Part shown: piece by piece, positions 25,399 to 34,376 of the stretch
How positions within the stretch are numbered: the first letter of the stretch is position 1
Layout: every line of letters begins with the position of its first letter
NCBI RefSeq assembly: GCF_029961025.1
Contig: NZ_JASBVP010000005.1
Location: 186,001-250,000 of the forward strand
Reading direction: 5' to 3'
Length of the DNA: 64,000 bases
Source of the DNA: Mycobacterium sp.
Lineage (GTDB): Bacteria; Actinomycetota; Actinomycetes; Mycobacteriales; Mycobacteriaceae
Program-made: the position numbers and the translations under genes
The notes under the pieces: model-generated
What the model saw: only the letters and a program-made list of their open reading frames with translations
Databases searched by the model: none
What the model was told of the DNA's origin: nothing

Positions 25399-26781
25399 GT
25401 GTTACCAGCGCCAGCGGTGGCGGTCGCTAAAGTCGAGCAGATAGGCACCACCGTGGCCGCCCCGGCGGCACCCACTACCGGCCGGCAGGCTGTCTTGCTG
25501 GACGCTGCCGCGCCGCTGCTGCTGGCTTTGAGCGTCGCAGCACGGCTGGCCTGGACATATCTGGCGCCCAACGGCGCGAACTTCGTCGATCTGCACGTCT
25601 ATCTCGGGGGCGCGGCCGCCATCGACCACCCCGGCAGCCTCTACAGCTACGTCTACGCCGAGAAGACCCCGGATTTCCCGCTGCCGTTCACCTATCCGCC
25701 GTTCGCGGCGGTCGTCTTTTACCCGCTGCACGTCCTGCCGTTCGGCCTGATCGGGTTTTTCTGGCAGGTCGGCACGATCGCCGCGCTCTACGGTGTGGTG
25801 CGCCTTAGCCAGCGCTTGCTCGGCGTGCCGGCCGACCACGGCCGCCGCGCCGCGATGCTGTGGACGGCGATCACCATCTGGATCGAGCCCCTGCGGGAAA
25901 CTTTCGACTACGGGCAGGTCAACGTGGTGCTGGTGTTGATGGGCCTGTGGGCGGTGTACAGCACGCGGTGGTGGTTATCGGGCCTGCTGGTGGGCCTGGC
26001 GGCCGGAGTGAAGTTGACCCCGGCGATCACCGGGGTCTATTTCGTCGGTGTCCGGCGCTGGGGAACGGTGGTGTTCTCCGCACTGGTCTTTTTCGCCAGC
26101 GTCGCCGCGTCCGCCGTGTTCGCCGGTGATCAGGTTCGCTACTACTTCGCCCAGCTGCTGGGTGACGTCCATCGCGTCGGGCCGGTCGCAACGTCGTTCA
26201 ATCAGTCTTGGCGCGGCGGGATCTCCCGGATCCTCGGCCACGACGCCGGCTATGGTCCGCTGGTTTTGGCCGCGATCGCCGTCACCGCGGTGGTGGCGAT
26301 CGCGGCCTGGCGGGCGCTCGATACCGACCGAAGAACCGGCCACACCGAACCTGACCGGCTCGGCAGACTGCTGGTGGTCGAGTTGTTCGGGCTGCTGCTT
26401 TCGCCGATTTCCTGGACGCATCACTGGGTGTGGCTGGTGCCGTTGATGATGTGGCTTTTCCATGGACCCCGCTCCGCGTGCCGCGGCGCACGGACCCTGG
26501 GCTGGGGATGGCTCGCGTTGACGATCATCGGGGTGCCCTGGTTGTTGAGCTTCGCGCAACCCACCATCTGGCAGCAGGAGCGGCCGTGGTATCTGGCGTG
26601 GGCGGGGCTGATCTACGTTGTTGCGGCGCTGGCCACGCTGGCCTGGATCGCGACCACCCGGGCACGGCCCGCGGAGACGGTCGGCACGACTCATGGCCAT
26701 GTGCCGCCGCCGCGGGCCGCCGGCATCACCGGCCCGGTGCGCAACCCGGCGCGCGCCAACCCTCGGCCGGGTCCCGGCTAA
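25399..26781 (+). CDS. pimE: polyprenol-phosphate-mannose alpha-1,2-mannosyltransferase PimE
   Basis: About 460 residues with many membrane helices, GT-C/GT87 type. PimE adds the alpha-1,2-linked mannose that turns Ac1PIM4 into Ac1PIM5 on the periplasmic face, using polyprenyl-phosphate-mannose. The N-terminal loop [14 protein letters not shown] contains the Asp known to be essential in Pim[11 protein letters not shown] and [10 protein letters not shown] are further conserved loops. It follows Rv1159 along its length, with a longer Pro-rich C-terminal tail. The start is uncertain: GTG 25339, GTG 25399 and GTG 25417 are in frame; comparison with the remembered PimE N-terminus favours 25399. 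The last 4 bp overlap the convergent dehydratase gene. Confidence 0.92.
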   Translation: MLPAPAVAVAKVEQIGTTVAAPAAPTTGRQAVLLDAAAPLLLALSVAARLAWTYLAPNGANFVDLHVYLGGAAAIDHPGSLYSYVYAEKTPDFPLPFTYPPFAAVVFYPLHVLPFGLIGFFWQVGTIAALYGVVRLSQRLLGVPADHGRRAAMLWTAITIWIEPLRETFDYGQVNVVLVLMGLWAVYSTRWWLSGLLVGLAAGVKLTPAITGVYFVGVRRWGTVVFSALVFFASVAASAVFAGDQVRYYFAQLLGDVHRVGPVATSFNQSWRGGISRILGHDAGYGPLVLAAIAVTAVVAIAAWRALDTDRRTGHTEPDRLGRLLVVELFGLLLSPISWTHHWVWLVPLMMWLFHGPRSACRGARTLGWGWLALTIIGVPWLLSFAQPTIWQQERPWYLAWAGLIYVVAALATLAWIATTRARPAETVGTTHGHVPPPRAAGITGPVRNPARANPRPGPG

Positions 26782-27062
26782 ACCCCCAGGATCTCGTTGA
26801 TGTCGCGCGCCATCGCTATGTCGTTCTCGGTGATGCCGCCCGCAGAATGCGTTACCAGCGAGAAAGTCACCGTCCGCCAACGGATATCGATGTCGGGATG
26901 GTGATCTTTCGCTTCGGCGTGCTCGGCCACCCGACGCACCGCATCGATTCCGGCCATGAACGACGGAAACTTTATCGAGCGACGCAGGGTGCCTTCCACC
27001 CGCTTCCAGCCCGCCAGCTCGGGCAGCGCGGCATCCACTTGCTCATCCGTTAACACCGCCAT
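26778..27062 (-). CDS. pterin-4-alpha-carbinolamine dehydratase (PCD/DCoH)
   Basis: 94 residues, full length, as in Rv1159A. The catalytic motif is [17 protein letters not shown] (E-x-x-x-H-H-P-x-x-x-W), and the C-terminal [19 protein letters not shown] is the family's second signature. It dehydrates 4a-hydroxy-tetrahydropterins. The ATG at 27062 lies 7 nt from a -10 hexamer shared head to head with mutT2. Confidence 0.93.
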   Translation of the reverse strand: MAVLTDEQVDAALPELAGWKRVEGTLRRSIKFPSFMAGIDAVRRVAEHAEAKDHHPDIDIRWRTVTFSLVTHSAGGITENDIAMARDINEILGV

Positions 27063-27069
27063 AGCACAG

Positions 27070-27081
27070 ACCGTATACCGT
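27070..27081. promoter_or_regulatory. back-to-back -10 elements of the dehydratase and mutT2 genes
   Basis: The 12-bp near-palindrome ACCGTATACCGT contains a -10 on each strand: TACGGT (minus, 27070-27075) 7 nt from the dehydratase ATG, and TACCGT (plus, 27076-27081) 8 nt from the mutT2 GTG 27090. The whole intergenic region is only 27 bp, so both messages would be leaderless. Confidence 0.5.
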
Positions 27082-27089
27082 CACCCGGT

Positions 27090-27491
27090 GTGCCGAACCG
27101 GGTCATTGTCGCCGGAGCCGTCATCCGCGGCTCCACGGTGCTGGTGGCGCAGCGGCGGAGGCCGCCGGAGTTGGCCGGCCGGTGGGAGCTGCCCGGGGGC
27201 AAGGTCGGCGTGGGAGAAACCGAGCGTGCCGCCTTGGCTCGTGAATTGGCCGAGGAACTCGGCCTTGATGCGCACGATGTAGCGGTGGGTGAACGCCTCG
27301 GCACGGACATCGCGCTGACCGCGACGACGACGCTGCGGGCCTACCGGGTGTGTCTGGTTCGGGGCCGGCCGCGGCCGTGCGATCATCGCGCGCTGCGCTG
27401 GGTGACGGCGGCCGAACTGCCCGATATCGACTGGGTGCCCGCCGACCGTGCCTGGCTGGCCGATCTGGGCCGTGCGTTGACCGCGCAGTGA
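27090..27491 (+). CDS. mutT2: NUDIX hydrolase MutT2
   Basis: 133 residues. The NUDIX box is complete: GGKVGVGETERAALARELAE followed by ELG (GX5EX7REUXEEXGU). MutT2 of mycobacteria hydrolyses dCTP and 5-methyl-dCTP and some 8-oxo-dGTP, cleaning the nucleotide pool. The WELPGGK and QRRRPPELAGRW parts match Rv1160. GTG start at 27090. In M. tuberculosis narGHJI follows; here typA follows after 143 bp without a gene. Confidence 0.92.
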   Translation: MPNRVIVAGAVIRGSTVLVAQRRRPPELAGRWELPGGKVGVGETERAALARELAEELGLDAHDVAVGERLGTDIALTATTTLRAYRVCLVRGRPRPCDHRALRWVTAAELPDIDWVPADRAWLADLGRALTAQ

Positions 27492-27621
27492 ACGCCGGCG
27501 CGATTGCGGGTGACGGCCCCGCCCCGCCGAGAGCAAGGCGCCACCGTAGCCGGCCCGCCTCCGACAGCCTCGACCGGAACGCCCCCTGGGCGGGCTTTTC
27601 GCGAAAATCCCGCCCGGCTGT

Positions 27622-27627
27622 CAGAAT
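27622..27627 (+). promoter_or_regulatory. -10 hexamer, leaderless start of typA
   Basis: CAGAAT, a TANNNT variant, lies 7 nt before GTG 27635. There is no ribosome binding site. Confidence 0.35.
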
Positions 27628-27634
27628 CACCCGC

Positions 27635-29533
27635 GTGGATTTCCGCAACATCGCGATCGTTTCGCACGTCGACCATGGCAAGACCACGCTGGTTGACGCC
27701 ATGTTGCGGCAGTCCGGGGCGCTGCGGGAACGCGGTGAGCTGACCGAGCGCGTGCTCGACACCGGCGACCTGGAGCGGGAAAAGGGCATCACGATTCTGG
27801 CGAAGCACACCGCGGTGCACCGCCATCACGGCGACGGGACCGTGACGGTGATCAATGTGATCGACACCCCGGGGCACGCCGACTTCGGCGGCGAGGTAGA
27901 GCGCGGGCTGTCGATGGTCGACGGGGTGCTGCTGCTGGTGGACGCCTCCGAGGGCCCGTTGCCGCAAACGCGATTCGTGCTGCGTAAAGCGCTCGCCGCG
28001 CGGTTGCCGGTGATCCTCGTGGTCAACAAAACCGACCGCCCCGACGCCCGCATCGCCGAGGTGGTGCGGGCCAGCCACGACCTGCTGCTGGATGTGCTGT
28101 TGGAAGGGGCCGATGACCTCGACGACGACGCCGCGCAAGCGGTCGAGCGTGCCCTGGCCCTGCCCACACTGTATGCGTCCGGTCGCGCCGGGGTGGCCAG
28201 CACGACCGCCCCGCCGGATGGCCAGATTCCCGACGGCACGAACCTCGACCCGCTGTTTGATGCTCTGCTGCAACATATTCCGGCACCGACCGGCGACCCG
28301 GAGGCGCCCCTTCAGGCGCTGGTCACGAACCTCGACGCATCGGCGTTTCTGGGCCGGCTGGCGCTGGTCCGCATCTATCAGGGCCGGTTGCGCAGGGGCC
28401 AGCAGGTGGCGTGGCTGCGTGCGGTCGACGGTGAGCAGGTCATCGCCCAAGCCAAGGTCACCGAGCTGCTGGCCACCGAGGGGATCGAGCGTTCGCCGAC
28501 CGGGGAAGCCCGCGCGGGCGATATCGTCGCGGTCGCCGACATCCCCGAGATCATGATCGGCGATACGCTGGCCGACCCGGCGCATCCGGCGGCGCTGCCG
28601 CGCATCACCGTCGATGAGCCGGCGATCTCGGTGACGATCGGCATCAACACCTCGCCGCTGGCCGGCAAGGTGCCCGGGCACCTGCTGACCGCGCGGATGG
28701 TCAAGGCGCGGCTGGACGCGGAACTCGTTGGCAACGTCTCCCTCCGCGTTGTAGATATCGGCCGCCCGGACGCCTGGGAAGTCCAGGGCCGGGGTGAGCT
28801 GGCGCTGGCTGTGCTGGTGGAGCAGATGCGCCGAGAAGGATTCGAGTTGACGGTCGGCAGGCCTCAAGTGGTGACCAAGACGATAGCCGGCACGCTGCAC
28901 GAGCCGTTCGAGGCGCTGACCGTCGACTGCCCGGAGGAGTACATCGGGGGCGTCACCCGGTTGATGGCCGCGCGCAAGGGGCGCCTGGTGCAGCTGACCA
29001 ACCACGCCACCGGCTGGGTGCGGATGGATTTCCTGGTGCCCAGCCGTGGGCTGATCGGGTGGCGCACCGAGTTTCTCACCGAAACCCGCGGCACCGGCAA
29101 TGCGCATGCGCTGTTCCACGGTTACCGCCCGTGGGCCGGAGAGGTCCGCGGCCGGCACACCGGGTCGCTGGTCTCGGACCGCTCGGGCACCATCACGGCC
29201 TATGCGTTGCTGCAGCTCGCCGACCGTGGCCAGTTCTTCGTCGAGCCCGGCCAGGACACCTACGAGGGCATGGTCGTCGGGATCAACCCGCGCCCGGAGG
29301 ATCTCGACATCAACGTCACCCGGGAAAAAAAGCTCACCAACATCCGCTCGTCGACGGCGGATGTCATCGAAACACCGGCCAAGCCACTGGAACTCGATCT
29401 GGAACGCGCCATGGAATTGTGTGGCCCCGACGAATGTGTCGAGGTGACCCCCGAGGCGGTGCGGGTCCGGAAGGTGCAGCTGCGGGCGAGCGACAGGTTG
29501 CGCAGCCGGGCGCGGGCCAAGGCCCGCGGTTGA
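27635..29533 (+). CDS. typA: ribosome-associated GTPase TypA/BipA
   Basis: 632 residues. Translational GTPase: G1 [11 protein letters not shown]2 region EREKGITI, G3 [12 protein letters not shown]4 NKTDRPDA. The C-terminal BipA-specific part has [20 protein letters not shown] and the [23 protein letters not shown] loop. BipA helps 50S assembly and adapts translation to stress and low temperature. GTG 27635 begins the conserved sequence ([15 protein letters not shown]); the in-frame upstream extension is read-through. Confidence 0.96.
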   Translation: MDFRNIAIVSHVDHGKTTLVDAMLRQSGALRERGELTERVLDTGDLEREKGITILAKHTAVHRHHGDGTVTVINVIDTPGHADFGGEVERGLSMVDGVLLLVDASEGPLPQTRFVLRKALAARLPVILVVNKTDRPDARIAEVVRASHDLLLDVLLEGADDLDDDAAQAVERALALPTLYASGRAGVASTTAPPDGQIPDGTNLDPLFDALLQHIPAPTGDPEAPLQALVTNLDASAFLGRLALVRIYQGRLRRGQQVAWLRAVDGEQVIAQAKVTELLATEGIERSPTGEARAGDIVAVADIPEIMIGDTLADPAHPAALPRITVDEPAISVTIGINTSPLAGKVPGHLLTARMVKARLDAELVGNVSLRVVDIGRPDAWEVQGRGELALAVLVEQMRREGFELTVGRPQVVTKTIAGTLHEPFEALTVDCPEEYIGGVTRLMAARKGRLVQLTNHATGWVRMDFLVPSRGLIGWRTEFLTETRGTGNAHALFHGYRPWAGEVRGRHTGSLVSDRSGTITAYALLQLADRGQFFVEPGQDTYEGMVVGINPRPEDLDINVTREKKLTNIRSSTADVIETPAKPLELDLERAMELCGPDECVEVTPEAVRVRKVQLRASDRLRSRARAKARG

Positions 29534-29627
29534 GACGCCTGCTGGCCGGACGCTCGACCGCGCGGCCCTCCCGGACACCGGATCGTGGTCGTGGTGTCAG
29601 GTGCGGGGCCGTCGCCGAGGCCCCCGA

Positions 29628-29633
29628 TACCCT
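29628..29633 (+). promoter_or_regulatory. -10 hexamer, leaderless start of lpqW
   Basis: TACCCT lies 7 nt before GTG 29641 and only 1 nt before the in-frame ATG 29635; it favours GTG 29641 as the start. Confidence 0.4.
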
Positions 29634-29640
29634 GATGAGC

Positions 29641-31530
29641 GTGCCGAGACGAGCCCGCCGCGCCGCTATCACGTTCGGCGCGCTGGTTCTGGCGGTAGTG
29701 CTGCCGAGTTGCACCGTCCACCCGCCGCCGGCGCCGCAAAGCACCGAGACCTCGAAAAGTGCGCCGCCCCCGCCGCCCCGGGTCATGCAGATCATCGTGG
29801 GCATCGACTCGATCGGCGCGGGCTTCAACCCGCATCTGCTGTCGGATCTGTCGGCGGTAAACGCCGCGATCAGCACCCTCGTGCTGCCCAGCGCGTTTCG
29901 GCCGGTGCCGGACCCCAGCACGCCGACCGGGTCGCGGTGGGAGATCGACTCGACGCTGCTGGTGTCCGCCGAGGTGACCAGCGAAGACCCGTTCACGGTG
30001 ACCTACAAGATCCGGCCCGAGGCGCAATGGACCGACAACGCTCCGATCGCCGCCGACGACTTCTGGTATCTGTGGCGGCAGATGGTCAGCCAGCCGGGTG
30101 TCGTCGACCCGGCCGGTTACGACCTGATCACCGGGGTGCAGTCGATCGACGGCGGCAAACAGGCGGTCGTCACCTTCTCCCAGCAGTACCCCGCCTGGCG
30201 GGAGTTGTTCAGCAACATCCTGCCGGCACACATCGTCAAGGACGTGCCGGGTGGTTTCCCGGCCGGGCTGGCCCGCGCCCTGCCCGTGACCGGCGGCCAG
30301 TTTCGGGTGGAGACCATCGACCCGCAGCGAGACGAGATCCTGCTCGCCCGCAACGACCGTTACTGGGGGCCGCCGGCCAAACCCGATCTCATCCTCTTCC
30401 GCCGGGCCGGTTCACCGGCTGCGCTGGCCGATTCCATCCGCAACGGCGACACCCAAGTGGCCCAGGTGCACGGCGGGTCTACGGCGTTCGCCCAGCTGTC
30501 CGCCATTCCGGAGGTGCGAACGGGGCGAATCATGTCACCGCGGGTCATGCAGCTCACGTTGCGCGCGAACCTGCCCAAGCTGGCCGACCCCCAGGTCCGC
30601 AAGGCGATTTTCGGGCTGCTTGACGTCGACCTGCTGGCCGCCGTGGGTGCCGGCAGCGACAACACCGTCACCCTGGATCAGGCGCAGATCCGCTCGCCCA
30701 GCGACCCCGGCTACGTGCCGACCGCCCCACCCGCGATGACCAAGGCGGCGGCGCTGGAGCTGTTGCAGGGGGCCGGCTACCGAATCGACAGTGACACCTC
30801 CGCGACGGTGGAGCCCCCGGCCGGGGACGCGGCCCCGGCAACCACCCGGCCGCCCGAATTCACCCGCGGCCGCATCACCCGAGACGGCAAGCAGCTGTCC
30901 CTGGTCATCGGTGTCGCGTCGAACGACCCGACGTCGGTGGCGGTGGCCAACACGGCCGCCGATCAGCTGCGCAACGCCGGGATCGCCGCGACGGTGCTGG
31001 CGCTGGACCCGGTGGTGCTCTACCGTGAGGCGCTGGTCGACAACCGGGTGGACGCCATTGTGGGCTGGCGCCAAGCCGGCGGGGATCTCGCCACGCTGCT
31101 GGCCTCCCGGTACGGCTGTCCGGCGCTGGAGGCCACCCCGGTGTCGACGTCGGGCGGGCCGCCGGCCGCCACCTCTGCGGCTCCCACCAAGTCCTCCGCG
31201 AACCGCGCCAGCGTCTCGGCGACCCCGACGACAACGCCCGCCCGGACGCTTGACCCCGGCGCGCTGGTGCAGGCGCCGTCGAACATCACCGGAATCTGCG
31301 ATCGGGCCATCCAGCCGGATATCGACGCGGCCCTCAACGGCACCAAGGACATCAACGAGGTGATCGATGATGTCGAACCTCGGCTCTGGGAGATGTCGAC
31401 GGTGCTGCCGATTCTGCAAGACACCACCATCGTGGCCGCGGGCCCGAGCGTGCAAAACGTCAGCCTGTCCGGGGCGGTGCCGGTCGGTATCGTCGCCGAC
31501 GCCGGTCAGTGGCTAAAGATCAGGCGGTAG
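29641..31530 (+). CDS. lpqW: lipoprotein LpqW, solute-binding-protein-like regulator of PIM/LAM synthesis
   Basis: 629 residues. Lipoprotein signal: basic start, hydrophobic [15 protein letters not shown], lipobox LPS-C. The mature part has the SBP family 5 (oligopeptide-binding) fold ([42 protein letters not shown]). A Ser/Thr/Pro-rich insertion lies near residues 500-540. In mycobacteria LpqW does not serve an ABC importer; it controls the branch from AcPIM4 to LAM, alongside PimE. pimE lies 3 kb upstream here, as in M. tuberculosis (Rv1166). ATG 29635 is an alternative start. Confidence 0.93.
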   Translation: MPRRARRAAITFGALVLAVVLPSCTVHPPPAPQSTETSKSAPPPPPRVMQIIVGIDSIGAGFNPHLLSDLSAVNAAISTLVLPSAFRPVPDPSTPTGSRWEIDSTLLVSAEVTSEDPFTVTYKIRPEAQWTDNAPIAADDFWYLWRQMVSQPGVVDPAGYDLITGVQSIDGGKQAVVTFSQQYPAWRELFSNILPAHIVKDVPGGFPAGLARALPVTGGQFRVETIDPQRDEILLARNDRYWGPPAKPDLILFRRAGSPAALADSIRNGDTQVAQVHGGSTAFAQLSAIPEVRTGRIMSPRVMQLTLRANLPKLADPQVRKAIFGLLDVDLLAAVGAGSDNTVTLDQAQIRSPSDPGYVPTAPPAMTKAAALELLQGAGYRIDSDTSATVEPPAGDAAPATTRPPEFTRGRITRDGKQLSLVIGVASNDPTSVAVANTAADQLRNAGIAATVLALDPVVLYREALVDNRVDAIVGWRQAGGDLATLLASRYGCPALEATPVSTSGGPPAATSAAPTKSSANRASVSATPTTTPARTLDPGALVQAPSNITGICDRAIQPDIDAALNGTKDINEVIDDVEPRLWEMSTVLPILQDTTIVAAGPSVQNVSLSGAVPVGIVADAGQWLKIRR

Positions 31531-31561
31531 CGTGGCCGCTGACGACGATAGGGGGCACACG

Positions 31562-32299
31562 ATGGCCGACGAGACCATCCGACCGGATTTCGAAGTGTTG
31601 TACGGTGCCGAGCGCGCCGGCGAAGTGCTGGCGCCCTGGGACATCGGGGGGCCGCAGCCGGTGGTCCAACAGCTGGTGGCCTACGGTGCGGTCCGCGGCG
31701 AGGTGCTCGACCCGGGGACCGGGCCGGGGCATCACGCGATTTTCTTTGCGTCACAAGGTTATCCGACAACCGGGATCGATGGCTCACCGACGGCGATTGA
31801 GCTGGCCAAGCGCAACGCCGAGAGGGCCGGGGTCCGGGTGGACTTCCAGGTGGCCGACGCGACGAAGCTGCAAGGGTTCGACGGCCGCTTCGACACCGTG
31901 GTCGACAGCGCGTTCTATCACGTATTCAGCGATGATGAGCAGACCCAGGCCCGGTACGCGCAGGCACTGCATCGGGCCACCAAACCGGGCGCGCGGCTGT
32001 TCATGTTCGAATTCGGCCGCCACAACGTCAACGGCGTGCAGATCGACGGCTTGGCGGCCGACAACTTCGAGCGGGTTCTCGGCCCGGCCGGATGGCGCGT
32101 CGACTACCTGGGCACCTCAACCTATGTGGGTATCTTCGGGCCGGAGACGTTGGCGTTCATGGAAAAGACGATGGATCCGCGGGCCGAGGCGGCCCGGTTT
32201 AAGCCGTTACAAGAGCGGATTCGGGTTATCGCGCCGCTGCTGGAAAACCATCGGGTTCACCTGCCGGTGTGGGCCGTCGTGGCCACCCGGGTGGATTGA
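31562..32299 (+). CDS. class I SAM-dependent methyltransferase
   Basis: 245 residues. Motif I is EVLDPGTGPGHHAIFFA with Asp-x-Gly-x-Gly-x-Gly, followed by the acidic loop TGIDGSPTAIELAKRN and motif post-I VDFQVADATKLQGFDGRFDTVVDSAFYHVF. The Asp in VLDPG is unusual where Glu-x-Gly is common but acceptable. Substrate unknown. ATG 31562 with GGGGG about 7 nt upstream. It is convergent with the TetR gene (7-bp gap). M. tuberculosis has no methyltransferase here, so it is an insertion relative to that synteny. Confidence 0.87.
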   Translation: MADETIRPDFEVLYGAERAGEVLAPWDIGGPQPVVQQLVAYGAVRGEVLDPGTGPGHHAIFFASQGYPTTGIDGSPTAIELAKRNAERAGVRVDFQVADATKLQGFDGRFDTVVDSAFYHVFSDDEQTQARYAQALHRATKPGARLFMFEFGRHNVNGVQIDGLAADNFERVLGPAGWRVDYLGTSTYVGIFGPETLAFMEKTMDPRAEAARFKPLQERIRVIAPLLENHRVHLPVWAVVATRVD

Positions 32300-32306
32300 G
32301 CCGCGG

Positions 32307-32936
32307 CTAATCGAGTGCGTCGCTTCGTCGTCGGTGCTCTCTCGGGGCGCGGTGCGCGATGACGGTATCCACGATCCGGATGAGTTGCCGGCGGTTCGGC
32401 GGCGACCCGGTGAGCAGGAGATGCTGGTTGATCAGCGCCGGCCCGACCCGCGCGGTCAGCGGGGTCAGCGTGGCGGCATCGATTTCGCCGCTGTCCACGC
32501 CGGCGCGCAGGATCGATTCGATGATCCGCAACCGGGGGGCGACCACGGCGTCGGCGAAGATGGCACGCAGTTCGGGTTCGTGAATCAGCTGGCCCATAAT
32601 GGCCAGGCTGGGGAACGCGGTCTTACCCGCCAGGACGTCGCAGTGCGCGGCAAACACCGCCAGCAGATTTTCCCGCGCCGACCGGTCGGGACGGGGCTCG
32701 GGCAGCGGCGGCACCGCATAACGCAAGGCGGCCCGCACCAGGTCGTGCTTGCTGGCCCAGCGCCGATACAACGCGGCCTTGCCGGTTCGGGCGCGTGCCG
32801 CGATCCCCTCCATCGTCAGCCCGCCGTAGCCCAGAGCGGCCAGTTCGGCTAATGTGGCCTCGAACAACGCTCGCTCGAGGACCGCGCCTCGACGGCGACT
32901 GCGAACCGCCCGGGTTTGGGTGCGCTGCTGCGGCAT
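32307..32936 (-). CDS. TetR family transcriptional regulator (Rv1167c-like)
   Basis: 209 residues. N-terminal HTH: LFEATLAELAALGYGGLTME, GIAARARTGKAALYRRW, SKHDLVRAAL; the C-terminal all-helical ligand domain resembles TetR_C_16/AefR types. It probably represses itself or the divergent mshB region. The ATG at 32936 has TACTAT 7 nt upstream, so it is preferred over GTG 32942. The only neighbours are the convergent methyltransferase and the divergent mshB. Confidence 0.9.
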   Translation of the reverse strand: MPQQRTQTRAVRSRRRGAVLERALFEATLAELAALGYGGLTMEGIAARARTGKAALYRRWASKHDLVRAALRYAVPPLPEPRPDRSARENLLAVFAAHCDVLAGKTAFPSLAIMGQLIHEPELRAIFADAVVAPRLRIIESILRAGVDSGEIDAATLTPLTARVGPALINQHLLLTGSPPNRRQLIRIVDTVIAHRAPREHRRRSDALD

Positions 32937-32943
32937 CCTCACG

Positions 32944-32949
32944 ATAGTA
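32944..32949 (-). promoter_or_regulatory. -10 hexamer, leaderless start of the TetR gene
   Basis: TACTAT on the minus strand, 7 nt before ATG 32936. Confidence 0.45.
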
Positions 32950-33032
32950 GCCGCTAGCGTTCCTATTTATCGGAGCTCGCTGCCGTGCGGGCGACCGGAG
33001 GTGCCCGTGGCGGTTAGCCGGCCCGGCGCCGG

Positions 33033-33038
33033 TATGGT
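33033..33038 (+). promoter_or_regulatory. -10 hexamer, leaderless start of mshB
   Basis: TATGGT lies 6 nt before ATG 33045. Confidence 0.45.
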
Positions 33039-33044
33039 GCGCCC

Positions 33045-33938
33045 ATGCAGGAGACGCCGCGGCTGTTGTTCGTGCATGCACATCCCGACGACGAGACCAT
33101 CAGCACCGGAGCCACCATCGCGCACTACACCGCCCGAGGCGCGCGGGTGCACGTCGTCACCTGCACCCTCGGCGAGGAGGGCGAGGTCATCGGCGACCGC
33201 TGGGCCCAGCTCACCGCCGACCACGCCGACCAACTCGGCGGCTACCGCATTGGCGAGCTCACCGCGGCATTGCGCGCGCTGGGCGTCGAGGAACCCCTCT
33301 TTCTCGGCGGGGCCGGTCGCTGGCGTGATTCCGGGATGCCCGGCACCCCGCGTCGGCGCCGGCAGAAGTTCGTCGACTCCGACGACCGGGAGGCCGTCGG
33401 CGCGCTGGTGTCGATCATCCGCGAACACCGCCCCCATGTCGTGGTCACCTACGACCCCAAGGGGGGCTACGGGCATCCCGATCACGTGCGCGCCCACGCC
33501 GTCACCACGGCGGCGGTGGCCGCGGCCGCCGCCAGCGGGTTCCCGGGCGCGCCGTGGGCGGTGCCGAAGGTGTACTGGACGGTGATGGCGACGGCGGCGC
33601 TGGCGGCGGGCTGGCGGGAACTGGGTTCCGACGATGTGCGACCCGAATGGGTGGTCCCGTCGCCCGATCATGATTTCGGCGGCTTCGGGTACCCGGACGA
33701 GCAGATCGACACCGTCATCGACGCCCCGGACGTATTGCCCAACAAGGTCGCGGCGCTCGCCGCGCACGCGACTCAGGTCACCGTCGGCCCCACCGGCCGG
33801 GCGTGTGCGCTGTCGAATAACGTGGCGCTGCCCATCCTGGCCCGGGAGCACTACGTCCTGGCCGCCGGCAGCACCGGACACCGCGATAAGCGGGGCTGGG
33901 AAACCGATCTGCTGGCCGGACTGGGGCTTGGCGAATGA
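33045..33938 (+). CDS. mshB: GlcNAc-Ins deacetylase of mycothiol biosynthesis
   Basis: 297 residues. MshB removes the acetyl group from GlcNAc-inositol to give GlcN-inositol, the second committed step of mycothiol synthesis. The zinc site is VHAHPDDET (His13, Asp16) and GHPDHVRAH. The catalytic Asp15 is also there. The full LmbE/PIG-L fold is present. The stop overlaps the next gene (ATGA). PPE17/PE11, which separate it from the TetR gene in M. tuberculosis, are missing. Confidence 0.96.
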   Translation: MQETPRLLFVHAHPDDETISTGATIAHYTARGARVHVVTCTLGEEGEVIGDRWAQLTADHADQLGGYRIGELTAALRALGVEEPLFLGGAGRWRDSGMPGTPRRRRQKFVDSDDREAVGALVSIIREHRPHVVVTYDPKGGYGHPDHVRAHAVTTAAVAAAAASGFPGAPWAVPKVYWTVMATAALAAGWRELGSDDVRPEWVVPSPDHDFGGFGYPDEQIDTVIDAPDVLPNKVAALAAHATQVTVGPTGRACALSNNVALPILAREHYVLAAGSTGHRDKRGWETDLLAGLGLGE

Positions 33939-34366
33939 GCCGCCCGGTGGACAGCCGCCCGGCCGTGCGCATCGCCGTGCTGACCGTGCTGGCCGTCGAT
34001 GGTGTGCTATCGGCGATAGCCGGCGCTCTGCTGCTGCCCGCCTATATCGGCTCGGTCCCGTGTCCCGTCAGCGCGGTGGGCAGTGGTCTGGTCAACGGGG
34101 CCGTGGTGTGGGCGGCCCGGTACTGGACCGAGTCCATGCGGGTGGCCGCGTTGCCGCTGTGGACCTGGGTGTTGACGGTGGCCGCGATGAGCTTCGGCGG
34201 TCCCGGCGACGACAGAATATTCGCTGGTCGCGGCGTGATGGCCTACGGTGCGCTGCTGCTGATCACCCTGGGCTCTCTGCCTCCGGCATGGGTGTTGTGG
34301 CGGCACCGTCGCCGGCTGGGCCGCTCCGGCCGGGGTCCGGGCGCCAACAGGGTCGCCCGGGTCTAA
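33935..34366 (+). CDS. four-helix membrane protein (Rv1171-like)
   Basis: 143 residues with four predicted membrane helices ([65 protein letters not shown]) and a basic C-terminal tail. Not a recognised functional family. It starts at ATG 33935, overlapping mshB by 4 bp, so it is co-translated with it. A link with mycothiol or the envelope is only suggested by that coupling. Confidence 0.82.
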   Translation: MSRPVDSRPAVRIAVLTVLAVDGVLSAIAGALLLPAYIGSVPCPVSAVGSGLVNGAVVWAARYWTESMRVAALPLWTWVLTVAAMSFGGPGDDRIFAGRGVMAYGALLLITLGSLPPAWVLWRHRRRLGRSGRGPGANRVARV

Positions 34367-34369
34367 GGT
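34364..34369 (+). promoter_or_regulatory. -10 hexamer, leaderless start of fbiC
   Basis: TAAGGT, which includes the stop codon TAA of the previous gene, lies 7 nt before ATG 34377. Confidence 0.4.
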
Positions 34370-34376
34370 GGCGGGC

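Noticed and set aside
27383..29578. 731-codon open frame antisense to typA
   Set aside because: It has no family motif and mirrors the codon structure of typA; long antisense frames are common at this GC content.
29059..29634. 192-residue N-terminal extension of lpqW
   Set aside because: It overlaps typA in another frame and would hide the lipoprotein signal.
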